A stretch of DNA of 64,000 nucleotides from Avena insularis (Eukaryota; Streptophyta; Magnoliopsida; Poales; Poaceae), in NCBI GenBank assembly GCA_023614405.1, contig CM042687.1, forward strand, positions 68,554,992-68,618,991, in the 5' to 3' direction. Both the position numbers and the translations under genes were made by a program. Below the pieces are notes generated by a model. That model was given only the letters and a program-made list of their open reading frames with translations. It had not been told where the DNA came from and did not search any database. Below, piece by piece: positions 21,776 through 33,621 of the stretch (its first letter is position 1; the number at the start of each line of letters is the position of its first letter).

Positions 21776-23663
21776 TGTTGGAGATATGCCCTAGAGGTAA
21801 TAATAAATATAGTTATTATTATATCTTTGTGTTTATGATAAATGTTTACATTCATGCTATAATAGTATTAACAAGGAAACATTAATACTTGTGTGATTTG
21901 TAAACTTAATTTGAAGTCCCTAGTAAAGCCTCTATATAATACTAGCTTGTTGGTTGATAAATGATTGTGGTTTCCCTATCATGAACATTGAGATGTTATT
22001 AACAACAAGATCATATCGTTAGGAGAATGATATGGTGGACATACTCCTATAGATAAGCATAGCATAAAGATCAAGTCATATTAATAGTTCAATTGATATA
22101 TGCTTTCTAATACATAGTAACCTAATTCCTTCGACCATGAGATCATGCATATCACCTTTACCGGATGGATGCTTTGATGACATCAAACACCACACCGTAA
22201 CTGGGTGGCTATAAAGGTGGCATTGAGTATTCGGAAAGTATTGGTTGAAACACATGGATCAAGAGTGGGATTTGTCCATCCATATGACAGATAGATATAC
22301 TCTGGGCCCTCTCGGTGAAATGTCATCTAATTAGCTTGCAAGCATGTGACTGGCTCACAAGGGATCACATATCACGGGAATGAGAAAAGAGTACTTATCG
22401 GTAACGAGGTTGAACAGGTATGCAGAGATACCGACGATCATAACCTCGGATAAGTAAACTATCATGAGACAAAGGGAAATTGGTATCGTATGTAAGTGGT
22501 TCATTCGATCGCAAAGTAATCGTAGTAATATGTGGGAGCCATATGAATTTCCAGATTCCTCTATTGGTTATTGATCGGAGAAGTGTCTCGATCATGTCCG
22601 CATAATTTACGAACCATAGGGAGACACACTTAAGGATTCGACGTTGTTTGAGTAGTTATGGAATGATGAGAAAGAGACCGAATGTTGTTCGGAGTCTCGA
22701 ATGGGATTCGGGATATCACGAGGAGATCCGAAATGGTCCGGAGAATAAGATTCATATAAGGAAAGTCCCGTTTCGGAGTTGGGGAATGGTTCCGGTGTTT
22801 TCATCGGGAATGTTCTAGAAGGTTCCGGAATGTCCGGCACTCCGGGGGGGAGGGTACATGAATGTGTTATATCAAGTTGATATGATTGCATCATGTACTC
22901 GGTGTCATCGCTGATCAAAATAAAGGGTTTATTCAAATCCTAGTTTGAAAAGTCAAACGGCTAGTTTGAAAGTCAAACGGCAGTTTTTGGAAAGAGGAGG
23001 AGGAGTGGGAAACCGAGTTGGGGAGGAGTTCCCTCCTCCAACCGGCGGCGCACCTCCAAGCCGAGTTGGGGAGGGACTCCCCTCCCCTTGGCCGGCCCCT
23101 CCACCTATATAAGGAGGGGCAGGGCTCCCTCCTAGACACACAAGATCCTCTCCTCCAAACCCTAGTACCAAGCCGCCTCCATAGCCGCCGCCCTAGGAAA
23201 ACCCTAGCCGCCTAGCTAAACCCTAGCCACCGCCTTGCCCCTCCTCGTGTGTCTAAACTCTAGATCGCCGAGGACTCTCTCATACTCCACCATACTGCCC
23301 GGCTTAGGGCGAAGCCTGAGATCTCCCTCTACTTCCGTACCACGCCAGTTGCCGGAATCGCGAGGAGAGTGCTACAACCTCCGCTTCCTGCTGGAACAAG
23401 GAGAGGAAGGTCTTCGTCGAAACCGAACGTGTGACCGATTGGGAGCGCTGCTTAACGCAGCATGGGAAGGATCGCTCACACGATCTTGAGATCGGGAAGA
23501 GTACGACTACATCACCCACGAGAATCCGCTCTCGTTAAACACTTTGGAATCTTCGAGGGTGAGTTATTCTATCGACTCGTTGCTACAATCTAGTAGATAG
23601 ATCTTGACTTGTTTGTTTGTATGCGGTAGAAAATTTTTGTTTTCCATGCTACGAAACCCTACA
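21776..23663 (+). repeat. 3' LTR of the copia element (1888 bp)
   Basis: Same ends as the 5' LTR. It lacks many small insertions present at 15940-16440 of the 5' copy and has its own insertion near 22553 (ATTCCTCTATT). TATA box at 23106-23114. Confidence 0.93.
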
Positions 23664-24850
23664 TACTCTTCATATTACTTCCTCTTCAATTGTTTTCAAA
23701 ATATGGCCAAATTTGGCGGCATCCAAATTCTTGTATATGGGATCATCAACATATACTATGATGTAGATATGGCCATGACCATGTTGGTCGTTCATTGGGA
23801 AATCCAAGAATGTTCATTCTCATTGACAACTAAGCTTAAATTCGTTTAAATTTTACCACTTACTTAGGCGATGGGAGTACATTTTACATCAAGTTCTTAA
23901 AAAGGGAAAATTACATCGAGGTCCATACATTTTGCACGAGGCACCCTAAAATTAAGCAAGGAAAACAATAGGGTCGGATCCTTCTTGGGAGAGCATCTAA
24001 TAGAGACATACTCTTCATACTACTTCCTCTTAGATTGTTTTTGAAATATGGCCAATTTTGGTGGCATGCAAATTTTTGGATCTGAGGTCATCGACATAAA
24101 TTATGATGTAGGTATGGCCATGACCTTAGTATTTCGGCTTGAAACCCAAGAATGTTCATAGTTATTGACAACTAAGCTTAATTTCATTTAAATTTTATCA
24201 CTTACTTTTTGGTTCAAATGTTACACGGATGGTGGGAGTACATTTTCCATCAAACACCTAAAAATGGAAAATTACATCCAGGTCCATACTTTTAGCAGGA
24301 AGCACCCTAAATTAAGCAAGGAAAACAATCGGGTTCGGCTCCTTCTCAAGAGAGTAGCTGATCGAGCCATACTCTTCATACTACTTCCTTCATGATAGTT
24401 TTAAAAATATGGCAAAATTATGCCACATGCAAATTCTTGGATATGGAATCATCAACATAAAGTATGATGTAGATAACTCCATGACCTTGGTCGTTCGGCA
24501 TGAAATCCAAGAATGTTCATACTCATTATGACAACTAAGCTTAAATTCATTTAAAATTTACCACTTAATTTTAGGTTCGAATTTTACACGGACCATGTAA
24601 GTATGTTTTACATCAAGGACCTAAAAAAGGTAAAATCACATCGACGTCCATACATTTAGCACAAAGCACCCTGAAATTAAGCAGGGCAGACAATCGGGTT
24701 CGGCTCCTTTCTCGAGAGAGAACGCAACTGATCGAGCCGTACTCTTCATACTACGTCCTCTTCGATTGTTTTCAACATATGGCAAAATTTGGTGGCATGC
24801 AAATTCTTTGATATGAGATCATCCACATAAAGTATATGATGTATACATGA
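23664..24850 (+). repeat. R array 2, remainder (units 1-4)
   Basis: Anchors at 24007, 24368 and 24738. With the copia removed the periods are 345, 361 and 370 bp, mirroring array 1. The first frame reads SSYYFLFNCFQNMAKFGG and stays open to the shared stop after LKFV, near 23849. Confidence 0.85.
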
Positions 24851-26016
24851 ATTTCTGTAATTTAAAGGAAAACATTAATTATTTTCATTTCTAAAATCCA
24901 AAATGGTATTTTGTTCATAAAACTTGCAAACTCCCATTATTTAAAAGCATGTTTGTTCACCATGGCAAGATGCACCCACCTACAAAGTATGGGATCGAAC
25001 ATTACCAAAAAGTATGGCCATTTACCCTTGTCATTTGGCTTGAAGCCCGAGAATATTCACACATGTAAGACATATATTGAAGGAGTTTGTTTTTTCAAAA
25101 GTTGTGAATTCTCATGATTATCATCTTTCACGGCAAGAAGTACAAGTAAGAGGATGTCATGCGATATTTTTCATTTTTTTTTGAATCAAGGTCAAATTTT
25201 TATAGATGCAAATCGAATATTTCTTCTACATGCAAATTTTTCGAAGCCTGAGTTTTTCACTTAGAAAATTAATTTTTTTCATATTCCTATAAATTGACAA
25301 ACATTCTTGTTACTTAAAAAATTAGTAATCTTAATAAATCGAGTAATTTAAGTGGGCGGGGTTTCACTAATAATAATAATCTTGAAAACTCAAGGAACTT
25401 GGGAATCGCAAGTAAGAGCACAGTCGTCCACTTTGTCTGAAACTAGAGTGTAGCATTTCGAGTCATAGACTTCGTACATTCTTTGTAGACAAAACACTCA
25501 TGTCACACGAAATTTTTTCATAAACTTGTTCTTGATATTTGGAAACTCCTACTAGCAAAACGGATTAGTACAACAAGATGCACCTAATATAGCAAATGTC
25601 AGAACTCTATCTAAATAAAAATATGATGTCGATAAGGGCATGACCTTCGTTGTTTAGTTTGAGTTGAAACCAGAGAATAATTAATAACAGAACGCCACAC
25701 AAAAATATTGTACTTTTTATTCTTTATTTAAATGTTAGCAAACCCTTGTCAACTTTGTCGGGATGCGAATGCACAGTAAGAACTTACATTTTTCAAAACA
25801 TTTCGTGGCTTTGAATGTACCGAATTCCTGGTTAGCTTCAAAAGTTTTTCGGAAAATTTTAAGAGAAATCTATCAAGCCTACTTGTAGTAAAAATTTGAC
25901 ATGATGGTGGGAGTACAGTTTACATCGAAGACCTCATATAATATAAAATTATATATAGGTCCAAATATTTAGAACAAAGGCCCCAAAAATTAGGTAAAGA
26001 AAAGAAGTTTGGTCCT
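24851..26016 (+). repeat. Spacer module S2
   Basis: Collinear with S1 with scattered substitutions and small indels. It ends at TTTGGTCCTCTCCTTCTCC, the uninterrupted counterpart of the target site occupied at 7589-13874. A 68-codon frame at 24911-25117 carries LFTMARCTHLQSMGSN, echoing the P-module small ORF. Confidence 0.78.
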
Positions 26017-26640
26017 CTCCTTCTCCAGCGAGAAGCTGAGCCATACCGTACTACTGTACTTGCTTCACACACAAAAAAACGCTCTTTACTTTTGAACCAG
26101 CATGCTGCAGGTCACACAGGGTGCAAAATGGAACGACAAGGTAAGTCGACACACGTATGTAGCGACACGTATTGGATGAGAAAGAGATCAGCCGGTCGGG
26201 GTGTGGGAATGGTGATGAGGAAGTAAAGGAGAGAAAAAAACACTATTTGTTTAGTACTCATCACTGTACGTCTGTACCCTATACCTCGTGTCAGGAACCC
26301 ATTACAGATTTTCTCTAACATCACACATCCTTCAAATCCTCATCTTCGATGCTCTCGCGTTGCCTCCTGTGTGCTCTCTGTCTCTTCTAGCTCCCAGATT
26401 TTTTCCAACATGGAAAACTCCTAGACGCAATATTGTTTTTTTAGGAAAATAGTGGCAATATTGTTCACCATGCCAAGAGGCACCCATGTACTTATACCAA
26501 GTACGATAAGTCCACCGCACCAAGTTCTTTCATAGCTAAGAACTTGAATTTTTCTTAAACTCTCGGTGGTTTTGACGTACTGAATTCCTAGTTAGCTTAG
26601 AAAGATTTTTGGAAAATTTTAAGATAAATCTATCGCATTT
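26017..26640 (+). repeat. Promoter-like module P3
   Basis: Matches P2 throughout. The core CGTGTCAGGAACCCAT is at 26289 and the CT-rich leader about 26335-26395. The small ORF has an extra T in its poly-T run (about 26435-26442), which breaks the frame, but LFTMPRGTHVL is still readable near 26460. Confidence 0.55.
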
Positions 26641-27350
26641 ACTTATACTCCGTAAAACAATCCCTTGTACAGTACTATCTTTTGAATAACCATCCCTCTG
26701 GATGTTTGGGAAGGAAGTGAAAATTTTGAAACCGGGAAAGTTTAAACTGCTAAGCAGTAGTAGGAGTAATACTTTTTGCCGCCAAGCCCTAAAATAATTC
26801 CTTCTTATGCATACTAACGCAGTAAGTAGCTGAGACAAATACTAACACGGATCCGCCGACACAAGGAAGGTCCACACACTGCGCATCGCCACATTTTGGA
26901 TGAGGGATAGATGTGTCGGCCGGGCTATGGGGATGAGATGAGGAAGTGAAGGAGAGAGAAAATAAAATTTGTTTTGCATGCATATATAATGGTACTACTA
27001 GTCCGTACTAGTAGTACTAGAGTTCAATGTACCCTGTACCCCATGTCAGGAAGCAATCGTAGTTTTTCTCTAATACTGCACCGCCTTCAACTCCTCCTCT
27101 TCCCGTTCATAAAAACCTCCTCCTCTTCGCTGCTCCCTTGAGTTGCCTTCTCTTTGCTCATAGTCTCTCTTCTTGCTCTTTGCTTTTTTCTACGGATACA
27201 TATTCTTCCTACTTGCATTATAGAAAATACACTCTTATCCCCTAAAAAAATATTTTTTTCTTTTCCTAATGGTTGGAAACTCCTAGAGGCAACACTGTTT
27301 ACCATGCCAAGATTGACCCATCTACTCCCAAATATGGGAACATCACGAAC
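26641..27350 (+). repeat. Promoter-like module P4, preceded by about 180 bp of unshared sequence
   Basis: From about 26850 it matches the P modules (GCGCATCGCCACATTTTGGA, ATGAGGAAGTGAAGGAGAGA). It has a TATA-like TATATAA at 26983-26989, CCCATGTCAGGAAGC near 27042, a CT-rich leader and then LFTMPRLTHLLPNM. It follows P3 directly with no R or S between them, so the higher-order order is broken here. Confidence 0.5.
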
Positions 27351-29045
27351 CGGGTGAGTACATTTTACATCAAGGACCTAAAAAGGGAAAAATACATAGA
27401 AGTCCATACATTTACCACAAAGGGACCTAAAAAGGAAAATTACACTGGTATCCATAATACTATAGCACAAAGCACCATAAAATTAAGCAAGAAAAACAGT
27501 CGGGTCGGCTCCTTCTCAAGAAAGCACCTCATCGAGCCATACTCTTCATACTACTTACTATTTGATTGTTTTCAAAATATGGACAAATTAATTTGGCGGC
27601 ATGCAAATTCTTGGATGTGGGATCGACATCGACATAAAGTATGATGTACATATGGCCATGACCTTGGTCGTTCGGCTCGAAATCCAAAAATATTCATACT
27701 CGTTGACAACTAAGCTTAAATTCATTTAGATTTTACAACTTACTTTTAGGTTAAAATTATACATGAGTGGTGGGAGTATATTTTATATCAAGGACCTAAA
27801 AAGGGAAAATTACATCAAGGTCCATACATTTACCACAAAGGGACCTAAACGGGAAAATTACACCGAGGTCCATAATACGATAGCACGAAGCACCATAAAA
27901 TTAAGTAAGGAAAATAGTCGGGTCGGCTTCTTCTCGAGAAATCACCTCATCGAGCCATACTCTTCATACTACTTCACCTTCGATTGTTTTCAAAATATAG
28001 ACAAATTAATTTGGCGGCATGGAACTTGTATATGGGATCGTCATCGACATAAAGTATGATGCACATATGGCCATGACCTTGGTCGTTTGACTCGAAATCC
28101 AAAAATGTTCATACTCATTGACAACTAAGCTTAAATTTGTTTAGATTTTACCACTTACTTTTAATTTAAAATTTTACATGGGTGGCGGGAGTATATTACA
28201 TCAAAGGCCTAAAAAGGAAAATTACATCAAGGTCCATACATTTACCACAAAGGGACCTAAAAAAGGGTACATCAAGGTCCATACATCTAGCACGAAGCAC
28301 CATCAAATTAAGCAAAAAAATAGTCGGGACGACTCCTTCTCAAGAAAGCACCTCATCGAGCCATACTCTTCATACTAATTCCTCTTGGATTGTTTTCAAA
28401 ATATGGACAAATTAATTTGGTGGCATGCAAATTCTTGGATATGGGGTCGACATCGACCTAAAGTATGATGTACATATGGCCATGAACTTGGTCGTTCGGC
28501 TCGAAATCCAAAAATGTCCATACTCATTGATAATTAAGCTTAAATTTATTTAGATTTTACCACTTACTTTTGGGTTAAAATTTCACACGGGCGTTGGGAG
28601 TACATTTTACACCAAGAACTAAAAAAGGGAAAATTACATCGAGGTCCATACATTTTCCATAAAGGGACCTAAAAAAGGGAAAATTACATCGAGGTCCATA
28701 CATCTAGCATGAAGCATCATAAAATTAAGCAAGGAAAACATTCGGGTCAACTCCTTCTAGAGAAAGCACCTCATCGAGCCATAATCTCCATACTACTTCC
28801 TCTTCGATTGTTTCAAAAATATGTACAAATTTGGCGGCGCGCAAATTTTTGGAATTGGGATCATCATCGACATAAAGTATGATGTACATAAGGCCATGAC
28901 TTTGGGCTTTCTGCTCGAAATCGAAAAATGTTCATACTCATTGACAACTAAGGTTAAATTCGTTTATATTTTACCACTTACTGTTAGATTAAAATTTTAC
29001 ACGGGCGATGGGATTATATTTTACATCAAGAACCTAAAAAATGGA
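27351..29045 (+). repeat. R array 3: four units of about 406-418 bp
   Basis: Anchors at 27538, 27956, 28362 and 28780. The extra length over arrays 1-2 comes from a duplicated AAAGGGACCTAAAAAGGAAA and ATTACATCAAGGTCCATACA segment. Several units have a long frame joining FYIKDLKRENYIKVHTF to EPYSSYY.LFDCFQN (e.g. 27273-27644 and 27763-28059). Confidence 0.82.
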
Positions 29046-29640
29046 AAATGAATCTTTCAAAAATATCGTTGGTTTTCGGTACATTGATTGCCTGGTGGCT
29101 AACGTCAAAATATAGTTATAGAACTTTAAGAGCAATTTACCAGTTACTCGTAGTTCAAATTTTAAATAATAACGATAAATCAGCTTAAATTATTTGGGAA
29201 GGAGGGAGTACTACTTGTTTCACGAAAAAAGAGGACTCTTCACTTTTGAACCAGCTTGCTGCGGGTGTGCTTTGTTCTTCCTCTTCGTGTGAAAGGGAAT
29301 AAATGGAGGTGGAGAAGTTGGGACTAGGAAGGCTGGCCAGTACTAGTCTCGCAAAAAAAAGAACATAAATAGTGTGCATCCAATGTGATGGGACGTAGAA
29401 AGATCAACCCATCCCTTTTCCACCACTTATTAAAAGTAGGAGTAGTACTAGTACTGCGAATAGCGATCTTTTGAATATCCTCCCCCCTGAAACTTACTAC
29501 TACTCACTATGTCATGTACCATGTGTCAGAAACTCATCGCAGCTTTTCTCTAACATCGCACCACCTTCAAATAGTCCTCTTCGCCGCCTCCTCTATGCTC
29601 TCGATCCCTTGTCCCTCCTAGTTTTACCATCACAAGATTT
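29046..29640 (+). repeat. Promoter-like module P5 (degenerate)
   Basis: Shares TTTTGAACCAGC and GTGCTGCGGGT-like words (29240-29270), the core ATGTGTCAGAAACTCATCGC (29520) and a CT-rich leader with P1-P4. The small ORF is not retained. It follows array 3 without an S module. Confidence 0.5.
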
Positions 29641-30543
29641 TACCACCACTTACTTTAAGGTTAAAATATTACACGGGCGGTGGGAGTATATTTTACACCA
29701 AGGACCTAAAAAAAGGAAAATTACATCGAGATCCATACATCTACCAAAAAGGGCCCTAAAAAGGAGAAATTACATCGAGGGTCCATATACATCTAGCACG
29801 AGGCACCATAAAATTAAACAAGAAAAATAGTCGGGTCGGCTCCTTCTTGATAAACGAACTCATCAAGCCATAGTTTTCATACTACTTCCTCTTCGATTGT
29901 TTTCAAAATATAGCCAAATTTTACAAGGGGGGTGGTATTTCATTTTACACCAAGTACCTAAAAAGGGAAAATTGAATCGAGGTCCATACATTTACACATA
30001 TGGCCCTAAAATGGGGAAAATGGCATCTAGGTTCATATACATCTAGCACGAAGCACCATAAAATTAACCAAGGAAAATAGTCGGATCGACTCGTTCTCAA
30101 TAAAGCACCTCATCAAGCCATACTCTTCATACTACTTCCTCTTTGATTATTTTCAAAATATGGCCAAATTCGATGACATGCAAATTCTAGGATATGGAAT
30201 CATCATCGGCATAAAATATGATTTACATATGTCCATGAGGCCGTTTGTCTTGAAATCCAAAAAAATTCATACTCATTGACAACTAAGATTAAATTATTTT
30301 AGATTTTACCACTCAATTTTAGGTTAAATTTTTACTCGAACTGGGTGAGTACATTTTACATCAAGGATCTAAAAAAGGGAAAATTGCATCAAGGTCCATA
30401 CATCTGGCACGAAGCACCATTAAATTAAGCAAGGAAAACAAACGGGTTGGCTCCTTATTGAAAAAGCACCTCATGGATCCATACTCCTCATACTACTTCC
30501 TATTCGGTTGTTTTCAAAATATGGCCAATTTGGCATCATGCAA
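29641..30543 (+). repeat. R array 4, first part
   Basis: Anchors at 29869, 30119 and 30480. The 250-bp first interval implies an internal deletion. The array is cut at 30543, inside CATGCAA, by the gypsy element, and continues at 42897. Confidence 0.8.
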
Positions 30544-33500
30544 TGTAACACCCCCGGTCACTCTAGACTAACCCTACAGACCAACAATAGTCTTTTCTAC
30601 GCACTTTGTCCTTACTCGTGCGCACACGGTACCCACTTCACAGTCAGTCACCCATCCTAGTATTTCTCTAGGCCAAGCACGCTTAACCTTAGAGTTCTTT
30701 TCGAATGAGCTTCCGAAATATAAGTTGCAACTTGTTGGTATGGGTTTCCTATCAATCCTATTGATCCATGTGCCAGGGTCTACAATAATCTGTAAGACCT
30801 CACCCTTTAAGGTAAAGGTCCATGTGATTGCAGTGCTACTCCCTAGATCGAAATGCTAGCACCCACAGTTTAAGATGAAGTACACAGATACAAAGGTCAT
30901 TATTACATCGCAATTCCAAGAGTATAATAGTTCTTACAACTCACAAGCCCAAGGCTAACACATAGAGTTCTTATTACAAAGTATATAAATAAAGTCTTCA
31001 TCTTCATGTGCCACAGGCAAACATGTTGAATGTAGACTCATAACCCTAGTCACCATCAAAGTAACCTGCAACATAGTAAGTTACAGTCACAAGGGGTCAA
31101 TACATTTGGAATTGTATTGGAAAGTGATAACATAGTTATATAGTAGAGATTATCATCTACATGAATTTGTCTAAGTGTGGTTACAGGCTGGCTTTGCACA
31201 AAGTAGTTTTGTCCTACTAGTTGAAGACACTAAGTTTTTCTTTACAAAACACTAAGGTACCACCAATAGACACTGGTGAACCACTACCCTTGTTCACCCA
31301 ACATTTTTAACTTAGAGAAATTGGGATGAGGAGATCCTTGATCATTTCAATGTCTTTGATGCTCCAAATGTCCGTTACCGGGGACACGGCTAAGTACTTA
31401 GGTTTTACCCTCTCGAGAGGTGGTGCACTTTCCCCACAAGACTCGACATGCATCGAGACGAGACTTTTTAGAAGATTCCCTTACACCACCATGGACGCGT
31501 TCCATCCTATCAACCTTACCACCAACTGTCCATCTAGCTGAGTTCTTGCAACCTAGTTGGTCAAGGCAGAGCCCATATGCCATGTGGTTTGACTGGAAGC
31601 TTCTCAACACTAAACACCGCAAATCTCTTTGCTACTGGGTGGCCATCCACAAGTGTGATACACAGGGTAAACCATAGACATGGGCCCTGTGTAACCACTC
31701 AACACAAACCATTCTTCCCATTCCACCAAGGTATTTCATTAACAAGTTGTTTTCTTAGTCAAAAACATATAGGCATAACCTTTCCATAATAACATAGCAT
31801 GAATTTTCACCCTTGGATTATAATAGCTAGGCTAAGCATACTAGCATAACATGTCTGTTAACTTAGGAAAATATCTACCAAGATATCATCTAATATCACT
31901 AATGCATTAGAAAAAATAATAGGATAAAAAGATGAAGTATCACTTGCCTTTTTAGCTAGGGGAATAGAAAAAATCCTCACAATCACACTCTCCAAATTCC
32001 ACAAAATCTACACAACAATTTATACAACAAAATAATCACAAATCAATATACACATAAAATTAATATGAATGCATGCAAAATGAAATATGTTGTTTTGCCA
32101 CACTTTTAAAATCAAACTCTACAGTACTGAAGACAAAGCATACATTCTAAAGTCTATATAAAACAAAAACCACCTAAAAATAATATTCTATTTAATTTAT
32201 ATAGTCAAAATTAGCCTACAAATTCTTCTGCATAAAATCATAATTTTTCAGAAGAAAGTGGCCAAACCAAGGACATAAATGCAAGGATCTCATTTTTTTG
32301 AATCCATAGACATATTATTTGTAATTTTTGGATTTACAGAACAAAAGTTATGCAATTTACAAGTTTATACAACTAATAGATAAAATCCTGGATTTTAAAT
32401 CAAATTCACTGCCACGCGGCGTGTTTTGATTGGCGCGTACCGGTTCGAGAGGATCACACGCGTGGGCCGCAGGATCTAAGTGGCGATGTGCGGTCCTGAT
32501 CTAAGCGTACCTGTTCGCTACTAGATCTAATCTAGACCACTGGATCTAGATCCAGTGGATCACAACTACTCGACCATATCCTAGCGGCGCAAATGGCTAT
32601 AGCGGTGGCGACGCTGTTGACGGAGACGCGCCAGCGAGGCTAGGGGGTAGGGGAGGGGCTGCTAGGGCTTACCACGGTCGCAGAGACGAGGCAATGCTCA
32701 GCATGGACGCGGTTGGGGCGGGTTGCACAAACACGGGCTCAATCACACGCCGGAGTTCGGCCGCGCTTCAGGTGCTTGTAGACGATGATGGGGGCGATGA
32801 CCTAGGGCGCAATTGGACAAGCTACAGGCATTAGAAGATGCACAAGACAAAGGAGAACACCCTCGTTTGAATCAGTGGCAGAGGAGAACACAATGCTCAC
32901 CGGAATGGCACGCCAGAGCTCTACGGTACTGCGGCGATGCAAAGCGAAATAGGAGTATCCTGGCGGCGCTTAGTGCTTGCGGTGTGGGGGAAATGTTGCG
33001 GAGGGAGAGAGGAATAAGTAGCCAGAGCAGGGGAGATAATCACGCGATGAATCAATGGCAATTAAGTGCGACATCAATGGTAGTGAATGGGGAAAAACAC
33101 AGGTGAGCGCGGGTCTGGCGCGGGGTTGACGACGACGAGCTAGCGTGGTTGTGGGGTTCACCTGTCAGCGGGTGGGTGCGCGGGCGGTGAGAGACAGAGG
33201 GAGAGGGGGTGTTCCCGGGTTGGCTTGGTGGGCTGCCAGGGGAGTTGGGCCAGATGGGCTGCTGGCTTTATTTTTTTCTCTCTTTTGTTTTTTTCTTTTA
33301 TGTTTTGATTTTTAAAATGAGATTTGAATGGGAAATTCAAATCCAAATTAATTCAAACCTTCACAAAAATTTTGTGAGGTTACCCTGGTGTTTAAAAGTG
33401 TATCTAATATAACAATTCACTCCAAAAAAAATTTGGGGTCATAAAAAAATAAAAAAAATGCCTCATACATATAATATAAAAGGGGTTTTAAATATGGTTT

Positions 33501-33606
33501 TGCTAGGGTTTAAGATTTGAAAAAAAAAAATGTGCAAAGTAGACATGCAATGATGATATGAATGCAATAACATGGTTTTGAATTTGATGAAATTTGGGAT
33601 GTTACA
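30544..33606 (-). repeat. 3' LTR of the first gypsy element (3063 bp, full length)
   Basis: Minus-strand ends TGTAACATCCC and GGGGGTGTTACA form TGTAACA/TGTTACA inverted termini. 30791-33606 matches the 5' LTR. The terminal 247 bp (30544-30790) have no counterpart there, but the target duplication places them inside the element. Confidence 0.82.
30644..30699 (-). other. 5S-rRNA-like segment at the LTR 3' end
   Basis: Minus strand reads GAACTCTAAGGTTAAGCGTG, CTTGGCCTAGAGAAATACTA, GGATGGGTGAC. By eye about 45 of 52 positions match the inner and 3' part of plant 5S rRNA (from memory), covering box A (GTTAAGCGTGCTTGG) and box C (TACTAGGATGGGTGAC) of the pol III internal control region. The intermediate element between them is more diverged. 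It is not a complete 5S gene. The Cassandra TRIM family is the known precedent for 5S-derived LTR sequence. Confidence 0.65.
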
Positions 33607-33611
33607 AATCT

Positions 33612-33621
33612 AACCCCTCTT
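33612..33621 (-). other. Polypurine tract of the first gypsy element
   Basis: Minus-strand AAGAGGGGTT lies five bases before the 3' LTR start at 33606. Confidence 0.75.

Larger units (their letters stand above)
14678..23663 (+). mobile_element. Copia LTR retrotransposon, Angela/BARE-like, broken genes
   Basis: 8986 bp with the TACTC duplication at 14673-14677 and 23664-23668, TG...CA ends, two LTRs (14678-16596, 21776-23663), a methionine-tRNA primer site and a polypurine tract. The domain order gag, protease, integrase, RT, RNase H defines Ty1/copia. The LTR start resembles the Angela/BARE/WIS family of Triticeae (from memory). The first 600 bp of the two LTRs differ at about 7 positions (about 1.2%), so the insertion is young, yet the polyprotein has several stops and frameshifts. 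Confidence 0.93.

Noticed and set aside
30644..30699. A functional 5S rRNA gene
   Set aside because: Only the inner and 3' part is present, with several mismatches and no 5' third of the gene.
30544..30790. An independent Cassandra TRIM or solo LTR next to the gypsy
   Set aside because: The TGCAA duplication flanks this segment together with the gypsy, and the TTACA-deletion model explains the asymmetry more simply. Kept as the alternative.
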